A DNA stretch of 64,000 nucleotides from [Zimmermannella] faecalis ATCC 13722 (GCF_000381765.1 NZ_KB907085.1:1-64000); one strand, 5' to 3'. Positions 8,069 to 16,954 are shown, counted from the first letter of the stretch. The notes: a model not told the origin generated them from the letters alone. Numbers and translations: made by a program.

Positions 8069-9376
8069 TCAGTTCGCGGAGGGAAGTGGCGGCAGCGCAG
8101 TGTCGAACAGCCAGGCTTGCCAGACCTCGTCGAGCGACTCCCCCGCGACCTCGACCGCGAGCGCCGTGAAGTCGGCGGTGATGGCGAGCCGGTGGCGCCG
8201 CTCGGTGGCCCAGCGCAACAGCAGGGTGCGGAACGGCTCGTCACCGAGGCGGCGCCGCAGCGTCTCGAGCAGCAGCGCGCCGCGCTTGTACACGCGGTCG
8301 TCGAAGAGGTCGCGCTCACCCGGGTCGGTGAGCACGAGATTCTGCGGCAACCGCGCGAGCTTGCCGTGGTGGAGCTCGGCGCAGTCGCCGATGCTCGGGC
8401 CGTCCGAGGCCTCCGACCACACCCACTCCGAGTAGCAGGCGAAGCCCTCGTTGAGCCAGATGTCCTCCCACTTCGCGATGCCGACGCTGTTGCCGAACCA
8501 CTGGTGCGCGAGCTCGTGTGCGATGAGCCGCTGCTCCTCGGGCGCGCAGTGGTTCGCGCCGAACGTCGCCATGCCCTGCGCCTCGAGCGGAATCTCGAGG
8601 TCTTCTTCGGTGACGACCGTCGTGAGGTCTTCTTGCGGGTATGGGCCGAACCACTCCTCGAACACCCGCACCATGTCGGGCAGCGGCGCGAACGCCTGGC
8701 GCACGCGGGGCCACTGCGCGGCCGGGGTCACGACGCGGCCCGTGCCGAGGGGATACTCGCGATACTCACCGACGTGCACCGCCATGAGGTAGGTCGCGGT
8801 GGGCACGCCGCTCGCGAAGGTCCAGGCGCGCTTGCCGCCGCGGGTGCGCACGTGCCCCTGCGTGCCCGTGATTGCGACGAAGAACTCGCGGTCGCAGGTG
8901 AAGCGCACGTCGTAGGTCGCGCGATCGTCAACGCGGTCGTTGCACGGGAACCAGGTGGGGGCGCCGATCGGCTGCGACGCGACGAGGGCGCCGTTGTCGA
9001 GCTCTTCCCAACCGATGTGGCCCCAGCGCGAGCGGTACGGCGCGGGCCGGCCCGCGTAGTCGAGCTCAAGCCGCAACTCGGTGCCGGGCGCGAGCGGCGC
9101 GTCGAACTTCACCTGCACTGCGCGGCGCGACTGCGTGAACTGCTTGTGCGCCCGGCCGTTCACCCGCACCTTCGCGGCCTTGAGCCCGATGAGGTCGACC
9201 TTGAGCGCCTTCGTCTCGGCGAGCACCGTGACGTCGAGCGTCGCCGTGCCGTCGAGCCGGTTCGTGCGCGGCGTGTAATCGAGGTCGAGCGCGTAGTGCC
9301 GCACGGCATAGCGCGGGTCGCCCGTGTCGGGCATATAGGGATGCGGGGCGCGGTGGGTGGTGGCGGGAGTGATCAT
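8069..9376 (-). CDS. M1-family zinc aminopeptidase
   Basis: A 435-residue M1 metallopeptidase. Zinc ligands are H287 and H291 in HELAHQWFG and E310 in WLNEGF, with E288 as catalytic base. The region before the zinc site reads PLEAQGMATFG, the short actinobacterial substitute for the GAMEN exopeptidase motif. There is no signal peptide. The protein has only the N-terminal beta and catalytic domains, so it is about half the length of PepN. Start ATG at 9376; M15 (9334) is possible because no clear Shine-Dalgarno is seen. It lies 106 bases downstream of the synthetase on the same strand, so the two are likely co-transcribed. In epsilon-poly-lysine producers a zinc aminopeptidase (PldII, as I recall) is encoded next to pls. 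Confidence 0.9.
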   Translation of the reverse strand: MITPATTHRAPHPYMPDTGDPRYAVRHYALDLDYTPRTNRLDGTATLDVTVLAETKALKVDLIGLKAAKVRVNGRAHKQFTQSRRAVQVKFDAPLAPGTELRLELDYAGRPAPYRSRWGHIGWEELDNGALVASQPIGAPTWFPCNDRVDDRATYDVRFTCDREFFVAITGTQGHVRTRGGKRAWTFASGVPTATYLMAVHVGEYREYPLGTGRVVTPAAQWPRVRQAFAPLPDMVRVFEEWFGPYPQEDLTTVVTEEDLEIPLEAQGMATFGANHCAPEEQRLIAHELAHQWFGNSVGIAKWEDIWLNEGFACYSEWVWSEASDGPSIGDCAELHHGKLARLPQNLVLTDPGERDLFDDRVYKRGALLLETLRRRLGDEPFRTLLLRWATERRHRLAITADFTALAVEVAGESLDEVWQAWLFDTALPPLPSAN

Positions 9377-9482
9377 CAGCGCGTTTCGGTACGAGGGCGG
9401 AGCGACTTGCAGCCTACGCGGTGGGCGACGGCCAGGTCATCGGATGGGTCGGGTCGTCGGCTGGGCAAGGGCACCGGATGCG

Positions 9483-12400
9483 CTACTTCGTCGATTGATA
9501 GGCCCGCGCCTTCACCGCGCGCCACGGGCCGATGGGGTTCCCGCTCCACCGGGAGCCGACCGGCACCTGTTCGCCGCGCATGACGAGCGACGCGGGGCCG
9601 ACGGTCGCGTGGTCGCCAATCGAGGCGGCGGGAAGAATCACGCTGTGCGGCCCGAGCGTCGCGCCCGCACCGAGCTCGACGGCGTCGATGCTCATGATGC
9701 GATCGTGGAACAGGTGGGTCTGAACGACGCAGCCGCGATTCACGGTCGAGCCGTCGCCGAGGGTGACGAGGTCGGGCTCGGGCAGCCAGTACGAGTCACA
9801 CCACACGCCGTGGCCGACCTTCGCGCCGAGCGTGCGCAGCCATACGGCCATCGCGGGCGTGCCGACGGCGGCGCGCGCGAACCACGGCGCCGCGAGCATC
9901 TCGGTGAACGTATCGCTCACCTCGGTGCGCCACACGAAACTCGACCACAGGGGCTGCTCGCCGGCGCGGATCGGCCCGACGATCACCCACTTCGCGATCG
10001 TCGTGATGAGCGCCGCGACCGCGCCGGCCGCGAGCATCACGACGCCCGAGAGCAGGAGTGACCAGACCCAACCCGTACTTATCCAGAGCCAGGCGAAGGT
10101 GAACAGCACGGCGACGCCGAGCCCGTGCGACACGATCACCGGCACGATGCGGCACAGCTCCCAGAGCGTGCGCGCGATGCGCAGGCGCGCGCCGGGGTTG
10201 TACGTGCGCTCGTCGGCGCCCTCCTGCGTCACGCGGCGCAGTCGAACCGGCGGCGAGCCGAGCCACGACGACCCCGACTTCGCCTTCGACGGCGCGGCCG
10301 AAAGCACGGCGACGAGCGAGTTCTTCGGCACGCGATGGCCCGGCTGCGCCATGCCAGAGTTGCCGAGGAACGCCCGCTTGCCGATGCGCACCTCACCGAC
10401 GCGCAGCCAGCCGCGGTGCAGCTCGTACGAGCCGACCATCGTGTCGTCGGCGAGGAACGCGCCGTCGTCGATGCGGGTCATCTTTGGCAGCAGCAGCACC
10501 GTCGAAGCCTCGACGTTCTTGCCCACCTTCGCCCCGAGCATCCGCAGCCAGACCGGGGTGAACAGGCTCGAGTAGAGCGGGAACAGGAAGTTGCGGGCGG
10601 CGTCGAGGAGGCGCTCCGTGGTCCACACCTGCCAGCCGACGCGGCTGTGCACCGGGTAGGTGCCCTCGCGCACGCCGATCGAGCAGCACCGCACGAGCAC
10701 GACGACCCCACCCGCGTAGACGAGGCCGGCCGCGAGCACGGCGGGCACGAGCCAGGCGAGCGCGCCGAGGAACCCGGCCGCGAGCGTTTCGGCGCCGCGC
10801 ATCCCCGTGCTGAGCACGAGCGCGCCGACGGCGTACGCGACGAACGGGAGCAGCGCGAGTGTCACCGATGAGCATCCGTACGCGAACTTCCACGCGCGGA
10901 CCTGCGGCGCGGTGCCCTTCGGCCAGCCCTCGGCAGCCTTGCGGCGCTTCGAGTCTTTCGCGCCGCCGATGCGCACGGCGGGCGACCCCGCCCAGAGCTG
11001 GTCGGGCTTCACCCGCCCGAACACGGCCGAGCCCGGCGAGATCTCGGCGCCGTCGTCGATGCGGGTGCCCGGCGCGAGCGTCGAGCGCGCCCCGACCGTG
11101 ACGTTGCGGCCGATGCGCACGCCGCCGAGGCGCAGCAGGTCGCCGTCGATCCAGTAGCCGGTGAGGTCGACCTCGGGTTCGACCGCGCTGCCGCGACCGA
11201 TCTCGAGCATGCCCGAGATCGGGGGCAGCGAGTGCAGGCTCACCTCGCGGTCGATCTTCGCGCCGAGCGCGCGGGCATACACCGTCACCCACGGGGCGCC
11301 GGCGAGGCCGACGGCGTCGATCTGCGTCGCGAACTGTTCGGCGAGCCACAGGCGCATGTGCACGGCGCCGCCGCGCGGATAGTCGCCCGGTTTCACGCCA
11401 GCGAGCAGGATGCGCGCGACGAGCACCGCGAAGGCCATGCGACCGAACGGGGTCGAGACGAGCAGCAGCCCGACGATGAGCACCCACCAGGGCGCGCTCG
11501 GCAGCGCGGCGAACGCGTCGGCGTCGAGGGCGCGCAGCAGCGTCGTGCCCGTGAGCAGGTAGAGCAGCCAGCGCACGCCGCTCGCGATGAACAGGGGGAT
11601 GCCCGCGAGGGTCTGCGCCCACTGCGTGCGGCGGGGCGTCGGGCGCGGCTGGTGGTAGCTGTCGGGGTCGGCGTGCTCCTGCGTCGCCGCGATCGCCTTC
11701 GCCATGGCGGCGAGGCGGGGCACGTCGTAGATGTCGGCGACCGTGAACTCGGGCACGCGGGTGCGGATGCGCGACACGAGCTGCGCCGCCGCGAGCGAGC
11801 CACCGCCGAGGTCGAAGAAATCGGCGGAGACACTCGGCACGGGCACGCCGAGCACCGACTGCCACTGCTCAACGAGCCAGCGTTCGGTGCCGTCGAGTCC
11901 CGCGGCGCCGTCAAGGCCCTCCCCCGCGGCCGCGCCCGGGATCGGCCACGGCAGCGCGGCGCGGTCTACCTTGCCCGACGTACGGATCGGCAGCGACTCG
12001 ACCACCGCGAGCAGCGGCATGACGCCGGCTGCGAGGCGGTCGGCGAGGAACTCGCGGGCGTACTTTCGGTCAAGCTCCTCGTCGCCCTCGACGACGAGGT
12101 AGCCGACGAGCACGGGCACGCCCGCGTCGCTATTGCGTACGGCCGCGGCGGCCGCCGTCACGCCCGGGAGGTCCTGCAGCGCGTTCTCGACCTCGCCGAG
12201 CTCGATGCGTCGGCCGCCGACCTTCACCTGATCGTCGGCGCGGCCGAGGAACATGAGTCCCGACTCCTCGTAGCGCACGAGGTCGCCCGAGCGGTACGCG
12301 CGCTCCCAGCCGAGCGACGGCATCGGCGCGTACTTCTCGGCGTCCTTGGCGGGGTCGAGGTAGTGAGCGAGGCCGACGCCGCCGATGATGAGTTCACCCT

Positions 12401-13631
12401 GTTCTCCCGGGGCAACGCGGGTGCCGGCCGGGTCGACAACCGCGAGGTCCCAACCGTCGAGCGGCAGGCCGATGCTCACGGGGTTCACGCCGTCGAGGCG
12501 GCAGCCGCACGACACAACGGTCGCCTCGGTCGGGCCGTACGTGTTCCAAACCTCGCGCTCGTCGTCGACGAGTCGGGCGACGAGCTCGGGCGGGCAGGCT
12601 TCGCCACCGAAGATGAGTAGACGCACGTTCTCGATCGCCTCGGCGGGCCACATCGCCGCGAGCGTCGGCACGGTCGACACCACCGAGATGCTCTGGCGCA
12701 CGAGCCACTGCGCGAGGTCTTCGCCCGAGCGCACGAGCGCGCGCGGCGCCGGCACGAGGCAGGCGCCGTGACGCCACGCGAGCCACATCTCTTCGCACGA
12801 GGCGTCGAACGCGACCGAGAGCCCCGCGAGCACGCGGTCGCCGGGCCCGAGCGGGTCGGCCTGGAGGAACATGTTCGCCTCGGCGTCGACGAACGCCGCG
12901 GCCGAGCGGTGCGTCACCGCGACGCCCTTCGGCACACCCGTCGAGCCCGACGTGAAGATGATCCAGGCATCGTCGTCGAGCGCCGGGTCGTCGCGGTCGA
13001 TCGGCGTCTCGGGCGGTTCGACCCCGCCTGGCTCGACCGGCCGCGGCACGTAGCCGTCGTTGCCGATGATGCCAGCGACGTGCGCCTCGCCAAACACGAG
13101 CCGCGCTCGTTCTTCCGTGTCGTCGGCGTCGACGGGCACGTACGCCGCGCGGGCGCGCATGATCGCAAGAATCGCAATGTAGAGCCGCTGCGAGCCCGAG
13201 TCGACGCGCACGCCGACGCGGTCGCCCGGCCGCACGCCCGAGTCGCGGAGCGCATCCGCCGTCGCCTCAACCTCATCAAGCAGCTGCGCGTAGCTCAGGG
13301 CTGCCGAGCCGTCGTCGATCGCGGAGGCCTCGGGATGCGCCTCAGCCGTCGCGCGCAGCACGTCGATGAGCGTGCGTGGCTCGGGCGCGAGGTGGCCGCG
13401 CGTGAGCGGCGCCTGATCGCTCGCGTGGGGTGCGGGGTCTGTGCCGTTGGTGGTGTCTGGTGTTGCTGCGGCAGGGATTGCGGCGCCAGGGGCCGCCGCG
13501 TCTGGGGTTGCCGCGTCGGGGGTTGCCGCACCTGAGGCGTTGGCGTCGTCTGAGGTGCTGGCGTCGGTGTTGCTGGCGTCAGGGGCGCCATCGTCTGGGA
13601 CGTCAGCATCGGGGGTCGGGTGCGTCTGCAC
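9483..13631 (-). CDS. pls: Pls/PosA-type NRPS-like homopoly(amino acid) synthetase
   Basis: A 1382-residue single-module synthetase with the architecture of epsilon-poly-L-lysine synthetase. Residues 1-80 are Ala/Pro/Asp-rich linker. The adenylation domain spans about 85-560: FTSGSTGVPKG (226-236), NTYGPTEA (363-370), YRSGDL (446-451), GRADDQVKVGGRRIE (463-477) and SGKVDR with K554. The carrier site is S612 in DLGGGS. From about 675 on, hydrophobic helices (around 675-700, 714-745, 917-985, 1150-1215) alternate with three left-handed beta-helix acyltransferase-like domains (about 785-890, 1030-1130, 1265-1370), as in the TIGR02353 terminal region. The GTG start has GGAG 6 bases upstream. There is no thioesterase. 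The pocket reads D276 A277 E280 S319 I340 G342 T364 V372 V373 K554, which looks lysine-like. The product is inferred, not shown. Confidence 0.85.
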   Translation of the reverse strand: MQTHPTPDADVPDDGAPDASNTDASTSDDANASGAATPDAATPDAAAPGAAIPAAATPDTTNGTDPAPHASDQAPLTRGHLAPEPRTLIDVLRATAEAHPEASAIDDGSAALSYAQLLDEVEATADALRDSGVRPGDRVGVRVDSGSQRLYIAILAIMRARAAYVPVDADDTEERARLVFGEAHVAGIIGNDGYVPRPVEPGGVEPPETPIDRDDPALDDDAWIIFTSGSTGVPKGVAVTHRSAAAFVDAEANMFLQADPLGPGDRVLAGLSVAFDASCEEMWLAWRHGACLVPAPRALVRSGEDLAQWLVRQSISVVSTVPTLAAMWPAEAIENVRLLIFGGEACPPELVARLVDDEREVWNTYGPTEATVVSCGCRLDGVNPVSIGLPLDGWDLAVVDPAGTRVAPGEQGELIIGGVGLAHYLDPAKDAEKYAPMPSLGWERAYRSGDLVRYEESGLMFLGRADDQVKVGGRRIELGEVENALQDLPGVTAAAAAVRNSDAGVPVLVGYLVVEGDEELDRKYAREFLADRLAAGVMPLLAVVESLPIRTSGKVDRAALPWPIPGAAAGEGLDGAAGLDGTERWLVEQWQSVLGVPVPSVSADFFDLGGGSLAAAQLVSRIRTRVPEFTVADIYDVPRLAAMAKAIAATQEHADPDSYHQPRPTPRRTQWAQTLAGIPLFIASGVRWLLYLLTGTTLLRALDADAFAALPSAPWWVLIVGLLLVSTPFGRMAFAVLVARILLAGVKPGDYPRGGAVHMRLWLAEQFATQIDAVGLAGAPWVTVYARALGAKIDREVSLHSLPPISGMLEIGRGSAVEPEVDLTGYWIDGDLLRLGGVRIGRNVTVGARSTLAPGTRIDDGAEISPGSAVFGRVKPDQLWAGSPAVRIGGAKDSKRRKAAEGWPKGTAPQVRAWKFAYGCSSVTLALLPFVAYAVGALVLSTGMRGAETLAAGFLGALAWLVPAVLAAGLVYAGGVVVLVRCCSIGVREGTYPVHSRVGWQVWTTERLLDAARNFLFPLYSSLFTPVWLRMLGAKVGKNVEASTVLLLPKMTRIDDGAFLADDTMVGSYELHRGWLRVGEVRIGKRAFLGNSGMAQPGHRVPKNSLVAVLSAAPSKAKSGSSWLGSPPVRLRRVTQEGADERTYNPGARLRIARTLWELCRIVPVIVSHGLGVAVLFTFAWLWISTGWVWSLLLSGVVMLAAGAVAALITTIAKWVIVGPIRAGEQPLWSSFVWRTEVSDTFTEMLAAPWFARAAVGTPAMAVWLRTLGAKVGHGVWCDSYWLPEPDLVTLGDGSTVNRGCVVQTHLFHDRIMSIDAVELGAGATLGPHSVILPAASIGDHATVGPASLVMRGEQVPVGSRWSGNPIGPWRAVKARAYQSTK

Positions 13632-13790
13632 GTGCTCCGGGCTCCTTCGTCACAACACCGCAGTGGCGTTGGCAGGCAGGCGGTCGGTCAAATCGGGGTG
13701 ATTGTCTCACTGCCAAGCGACGCCCCGGTGTCGCGCCGTTAATCCCCCAGTGGCGTGCTGCGCGATATCGCTGCCGTCCGCTGCTGGCCC

Positions 13791-13858
13791 GAGTAGGTGC
13801 ATCCTCCGGCGACCGGCGGTACCGCACACGATGCACCCGGCCACCGCAGGATGCACCC
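13791..13858. repeat. 68-bp palindromic intergenic repeat, copy 1
   Basis: It matches 25786-25853 at 63 of 68 positions. The outer ends form an inverted repeat (GGTGCATCCT with AGGATGCACC), and the middle holds GCGGTACCGC. It lies in the 309-base gap between the synthetase and mog. Confidence 0.85.
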
Positions 13859-13867
13859 GCTCGCCCA

Positions 13868-13907
13868 GCTCACCCGCTCACCCGCTCACCCGCTCACCCG
13901 CTCACCA
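13868..13907. repeat. 8-bp tandem repeat (GCTCACCC), about five units
   Basis: Four exact units and one with a last-base change directly follow the 68-bp repeat. This is a simple-sequence tract of the sort that varies in copy number between strains. It ends 21 bases before the mog -10 element. Confidence 0.85.
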
Positions 13908-13928
13908 AGCTCGTCCGCAGCCGGCGCG

Positions 13929-13934
13929 TAGGAT
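13929..13934 (+). promoter_or_regulatory. -10 element (TAGGAT) of a leaderless mog operon
   Basis: TAGGAT is followed by 6 bases and then the ATG of mog at 13941. There is no Shine-Dalgarno sequence, so transcription probably begins at the start codon. Confidence 0.5.
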
Positions 13935-13940
13935 GGCCAG

Positions 13941-14426
13941 ATGGGCAATCTCGCAGCGCGCGCGGCGGTCGTCACGGTCTCTGACCGCTCGGCCACGGGT
14001 CAGCGCCGCGACGAATCGGGCCCGCTCGCGGTGCAGCTCCTCGCCGAGGCCGGCTGGCCCGCCGAGGTCACGGTCACGCCCGACGAAATCGACGGAATCC
14101 GCGCGGCCGTCGCCGACGCGATCGACGCCGGCGCCCGCCTCGTCGTCACCACGGGTGGCACCGGCATTGCACTGCGCGACGTCACCCCCGAGGCGATGGA
14201 CACGCTGCTCGACAAGGAGCTCCCCGGCATCGCCGAGGCGATCCGCGCCGCGAGCATCGCGAAGCTGCCCCAGGGGATGCTCTCGCGGGCACGGGCGGGA
14301 ATCCGCGGCAACGCGCTGGTCGTGAATCTCCCGGGTTCCCCCGGCGCGGTGCGCGACGGCATCCCGATCATCCTGCAGATCGCCGGCCACGTCGTCTCAC
14401 AGCTCGGCGGGGGCGGTCACGAATGA
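13941..14426 (+). CDS. mog: Molybdopterin adenylyltransferase (MogA/MoaB family)
   Basis: A 161-residue enzyme that activates molybdopterin by adenylation before metal insertion. The family signature TTGGTGIALRDVTPEA lies in the middle, and LPGSPGAV near residue 135 is the second conserved loop. The N-terminus AAVVTVSDRSATGQRRDESG is typical of the MoaB/Mog branch. First gene of mog-moaE-moaA; its end overlaps moaE by ATGA. Confidence 0.92.
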   Translation: MGNLAARAAVVTVSDRSATGQRRDESGPLAVQLLAEAGWPAEVTVTPDEIDGIRAAVADAIDAGARLVVTTGGTGIALRDVTPEAMDTLLDKELPGIAEAIRAASIAKLPQGMLSRARAGIRGNALVVNLPGSPGAVRDGIPIILQIAGHVVSQLGGGGHE

Positions 14427-14851
14427 TCGTCACGGCAGACATCTCCGCCGCACCCCTCGACGTCGCGGCGCACCTCGACGCGGTCACGACCTCCGAGACG
14501 GGCGCGACGTCGGTGTTCGTCGGCACGGTGCGCGACCACGACCCCGACGCCGCGGGCGAGGTGACCGCGCTCGAGTACAGTTCGCATCCCGACGCCGCGG
14601 CGCAGCTCGCCGAACTCGCCCGCGCCTGCGACCGCGACGACGTGCGCATCGCGGTGTCGCACCGCACCGGGGCGCTCCGCGTCGGCGACACCGCCATCGT
14701 GTGCGCCGTCGCGAGCGCGCACCGAGCCGACGCGTTCGACGTGTGTCGCGAGGTCGTCGAGCGGGTGAAGCACGAGCTGCCCGTCTGGAAGAAGCAGGTC
14801 GAGGCCGACGGCACGGCGCACTGGGTCGGGTTGGGGACGCTCGCATCATGA
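14423..14851 (+). CDS. moaE: Molybdopterin synthase catalytic subunit MoaE
   Basis: The 142-residue large subunit of molybdopterin synthase, which moves sulfur from the MoaD thiocarboxylate to precursor Z (cPMP). Visible marks are TSVFVGTVRDHD, LEYSSHPDAA (the family has LEYE) and VSHRTGALRVGDTAIVCAV. The conserved late segment LPVWKKQVEADGTAHWVG holds the active-site lysines. It overlaps mog at its start and moaA at its end by 4 bases each. Its MoaD partner is encoded about 1 kb away on the opposite strand. Confidence 0.93.
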   Translation: MIVTADISAAPLDVAAHLDAVTTSETGATSVFVGTVRDHDPDAAGEVTALEYSSHPDAAAQLAELARACDRDDVRIAVSHRTGALRVGDTAIVCAVASAHRADAFDVCREVVERVKHELPVWKKQVEADGTAHWVGLGTLAS

Positions 14852-15855
14852 ACGTCTTCGACGGGCCCCTCACCGACCGGTACGGCCGCGTGCACCGCGA
14901 CCTGCGCATCTCGCTCACCGACAAGTGCAACCTGCGCTGCACCTACTGCATGCCGGCGGAAGGCGTGCCCTGGCTGTCGAAGCAGAACATCCTCACGACC
15001 GACGAGATCGAGCGAGTCGCGCGCATCCTTGCCCGCCTCGGCATCGTCGAGGTGCGGCTCACGGGCGGCGAACCGCTGCTGCGCCCCGACCTCGTCGATG
15101 TCGTGCGCCGGCTCGCGCGCATCGAGGGGACGGAGGGCCCGCTGCGCGTGTCAATCACGACGAACGGGATTCGCCTCGATCACGTCATCGATGACCTCGT
15201 GGCGGCGGGGCTCGAGCGGCTCAACATCAGCATCGACACGGTGAATCCCGAGCGATTCGCGAAGCTCACCCGGCGCGACAAGTTCACCGACGTGCTCGCA
15301 GGAATCGAGGCGGCACAACACTCGGGTCTGCGCCCGCTCAAGCTCAACACGGTCGCGATGCGCGGCGTGAACGACGACGAGTTCTGCGACCTGCTGCGGT
15401 TTGCCCGTGACCACGACGCGCAGCTGCGGTTCATCGAGCAGATGCCGCTCGACGCCGGCCACATTTGGTCGCGCGTCGAGATGGTGCGCGGCGAAGAGAT
15501 TCTCGAGCAGCTCACCCGCGAGTTCGACCTCGAGCCATACGGCGATCGCGGCTCGAGCCCGGCGCAGGAGTTCCTCGTCGACGGCGGGCCGACGACGGTG
15601 GGCGTGATTGCCTCGGTGACGGCGCCGTTCTGCGGCGCGTGCGACCGCGTTCGACTCACCGCCGACGGGCAGATTCGCAACTGCCTGTTCGCGCGCGACG
15701 AATCCGACCTGCTCTCGCTGCTGCGCGGCAATGGCACCGACGAGGACATCGCCCGCATGCTCCGCAGCAACATCGAGATGAAGCTGCCGGGTCACGGCAT
15801 CAACGACCCGGGATTCTTGCAGCCCGACCGCCCGATGTCGGCGATCGGCGGCTAA
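14848..15855 (+). CDS. moaA: GTP 3',8-cyclase MoaA (radical SAM)
   Basis: A 335-residue radical-SAM enzyme that starts molybdenum cofactor synthesis by rearranging GTP. The SAM-binding [4Fe-4S] cluster ligands are C27, C31 and C34 (CNLRCTYC). The C-terminal cluster uses CGACDRVRLTADGQIRNC. The protein ends in Gly-Gly, required for activity in the family. The ATG at 14848 overlaps the moaE stop (ATGA). It is the last gene of its operon and converges on moaD with a 31-base gap. Confidence 0.95.
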   Translation: MNVFDGPLTDRYGRVHRDLRISLTDKCNLRCTYCMPAEGVPWLSKQNILTTDEIERVARILARLGIVEVRLTGGEPLLRPDLVDVVRRLARIEGTEGPLRVSITTNGIRLDHVIDDLVAAGLERLNISIDTVNPERFAKLTRRDKFTDVLAGIEAAQHSGLRPLKLNTVAMRGVNDDEFCDLLRFARDHDAQLRFIEQMPLDAGHIWSRVEMVRGEEILEQLTREFDLEPYGDRGSSPAQEFLVDGGPTTVGVIASVTAPFCGACDRVRLTADGQIRNCLFARDESDLLSLLRGNGTDEDIARMLRSNIEMKLPGHGINDPGFLQPDRPMSAIGG

Positions 15856-15886
15856 CGAGCGCCACCAGGCTCGTGCGGCAGCGGCC

Positions 15887-16138
15887 CTAGCCGCCGGCGA
15901 ACGGGGGCAGGATGTCGAGGGTCGCGCCGGCCGCGACCGGCACGTCGTCGTCGGCGCGGCGGCCGTCGATCATGACGCTGCAGCGCGACAGCACGTCGGC
16001 GAACTCGGCACCGTGCCGCTCGCGCAGGGCCGCGCGCACGTCGCCCACGACCGCGTTCGCGGCCACGTCGAGCGACGCTTCCTCGGTGCCGGCGGCGTCG
16101 GCGGCACCGGCGAACAGGCGCACCGTTACCGTTGCCAT
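15887..16138 (-). CDS. moaD: Molybdopterin synthase sulfur-carrier subunit MoaD
   Basis: An 83-residue ubiquitin-like sulfur carrier. It ends in PPFAGG, the di-glycine tail that MoeB adenylates and that then carries the thiocarboxylate. The start ATG at 16138 lies inside the last codons of the DUF6457 gene (13-base overlap). Last gene of the moeB-moeA-moaC-mobA-DUF6457-moaD operon. Confidence 0.93.
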   Translation of the reverse strand: MATVTVRLFAGAADAAGTEEASLDVAANAVVGDVRAALRERHGAEFADVLSRCSVMIDGRRADDDVPVAAGATLDILPPFAGG

Positions 16139-16368
16139 TCGCTGACCGCCTCTCGCGCAACCTCGGCGGCCTCGTCGGGCGTGCGGCCGGCCGCCACGGC
16201 GAGCCCCATGAGGTAGGTCGTGATCGGCCCGGCGGGGCGCACGACCCCGTGGGCCGCGTCGCGCGTGACGTTGAGCAGCATCCCGGTCGGCACCTCGCTC
16301 GGGTCGATGCCGAACTTCTCCGCGAGCGTGTCGACCCACCGCTGCAGGTCTTCGGGTGTGTCAGCCAT
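16126..16368 (-). CDS. Small DUF6457-type protein between mobA and moaD
   Basis: An 80-residue soluble protein with a conserved-looking pattern LQRWVDTLAEKFGID, then LLNVTRDAAHGVVRPAGPITTYLMGLAV. I recognise it as the DUF6457 type, found beside or fused to MobA in actinobacteria. No catalytic motif is evident. It overlaps mobA by 8 bases and moaD by 13, so its dose is tied to cofactor enzymes. A role as partner or chaperone of MobA is only inferred from position. Confidence 0.75.
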   Translation of the reverse strand: MADTPEDLQRWVDTLAEKFGIDPSEVPTGMLLNVTRDAAHGVVRPAGPITTYLMGLAVAAGRTPDEAAEVAREAVSEWQR

Positions 16369-16954
16369 CGGATGTTCCTTCCGCAGTTTCCGACTCATTC
16401 GCAGGGTACGCGGCAATCGCGTCCCAGGTGTCCAGGTCGATCGCGAGGTCGCCCACGGCAACCTCGCGCAGTCGGAGCGGTGCGAGCAGCCGCCGCATCG
16501 ATGCCCCGTCGACCTCACCAACTGCCGCGAGCGCGGCGCGCAGCGACGCGACCTGATAGCGGCCGGCGAGCCACTGCATCCGCCCCTCGCCGTCGACCGC
16601 AACGACGCCGTCACGGCCGGTGGGAATCGCGGCCCCGGCCAGTGCGGCAACGAGCGCCGGCGCCCGCGGGAGGTCACACGCGAGCAGCCACACCTCGTCG
16701 GGTTCGTCGGGTTCGAGCGCGGCGACGCCGGCCGCGACCGCGGCGACGGGGCCCCCAAACGGCGGCTCTTCGCGCACGACCGTCACGCCGGGCCGCGCGA
16801 GCGATGCCGGGCCGACCGCGACCACCGGCGAGCATCCCGACACCGCCGCGTACGCGTAGTCGACGAGCGCCCGCCCCGCGACCGAGACTGCGGCCTTGTC
16901 GGCCCCGCCGAGCCGCGAAGCGCGCCCGCCCGCGAGCACGATCGCGCCGATCAT
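16361..16954 (-). CDS. mobA: Molybdenum cofactor guanylyltransferase MobA
   Basis: A 197-residue nucleotidyltransferase that adds GMP to molybdopterin. The N-terminus [20 protein letters not shown] is the GTP-binding loop, and [10 protein letters not shown] contains the metal-binding Asp. The start ATG at 16954 overlaps the moaC stop by ATGA. A longer frame of five codons exists but lies inside moaC. The presence of MobA fits the bis-MGD oxidoreductase encoded at 23394. Confidence 0.92.
   Translation of the reverse strand: MIGAIVLAGGRASRLGGADKAAVSVAGRALVDYAYAAVSGCSPVVAVGPASLARPGVTVVREEPPFGGPVAAVAAGVAALEPDEPDEVWLLACDLPRAPALVAALAGAAIPTGRDGVVAVDGEGRMQWLAGRYQVASLRAALAAVGEVDGASMRRLLAPLRLREVAVGDLAIDLDTWDAIAAYPANESETAEGTSDG

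Noticed and set aside
13868-13907. 8-bp tandem repeat as a set of regulator sites
   Set aside because: It is a plain simple-sequence run without symmetry; slippage explains it.
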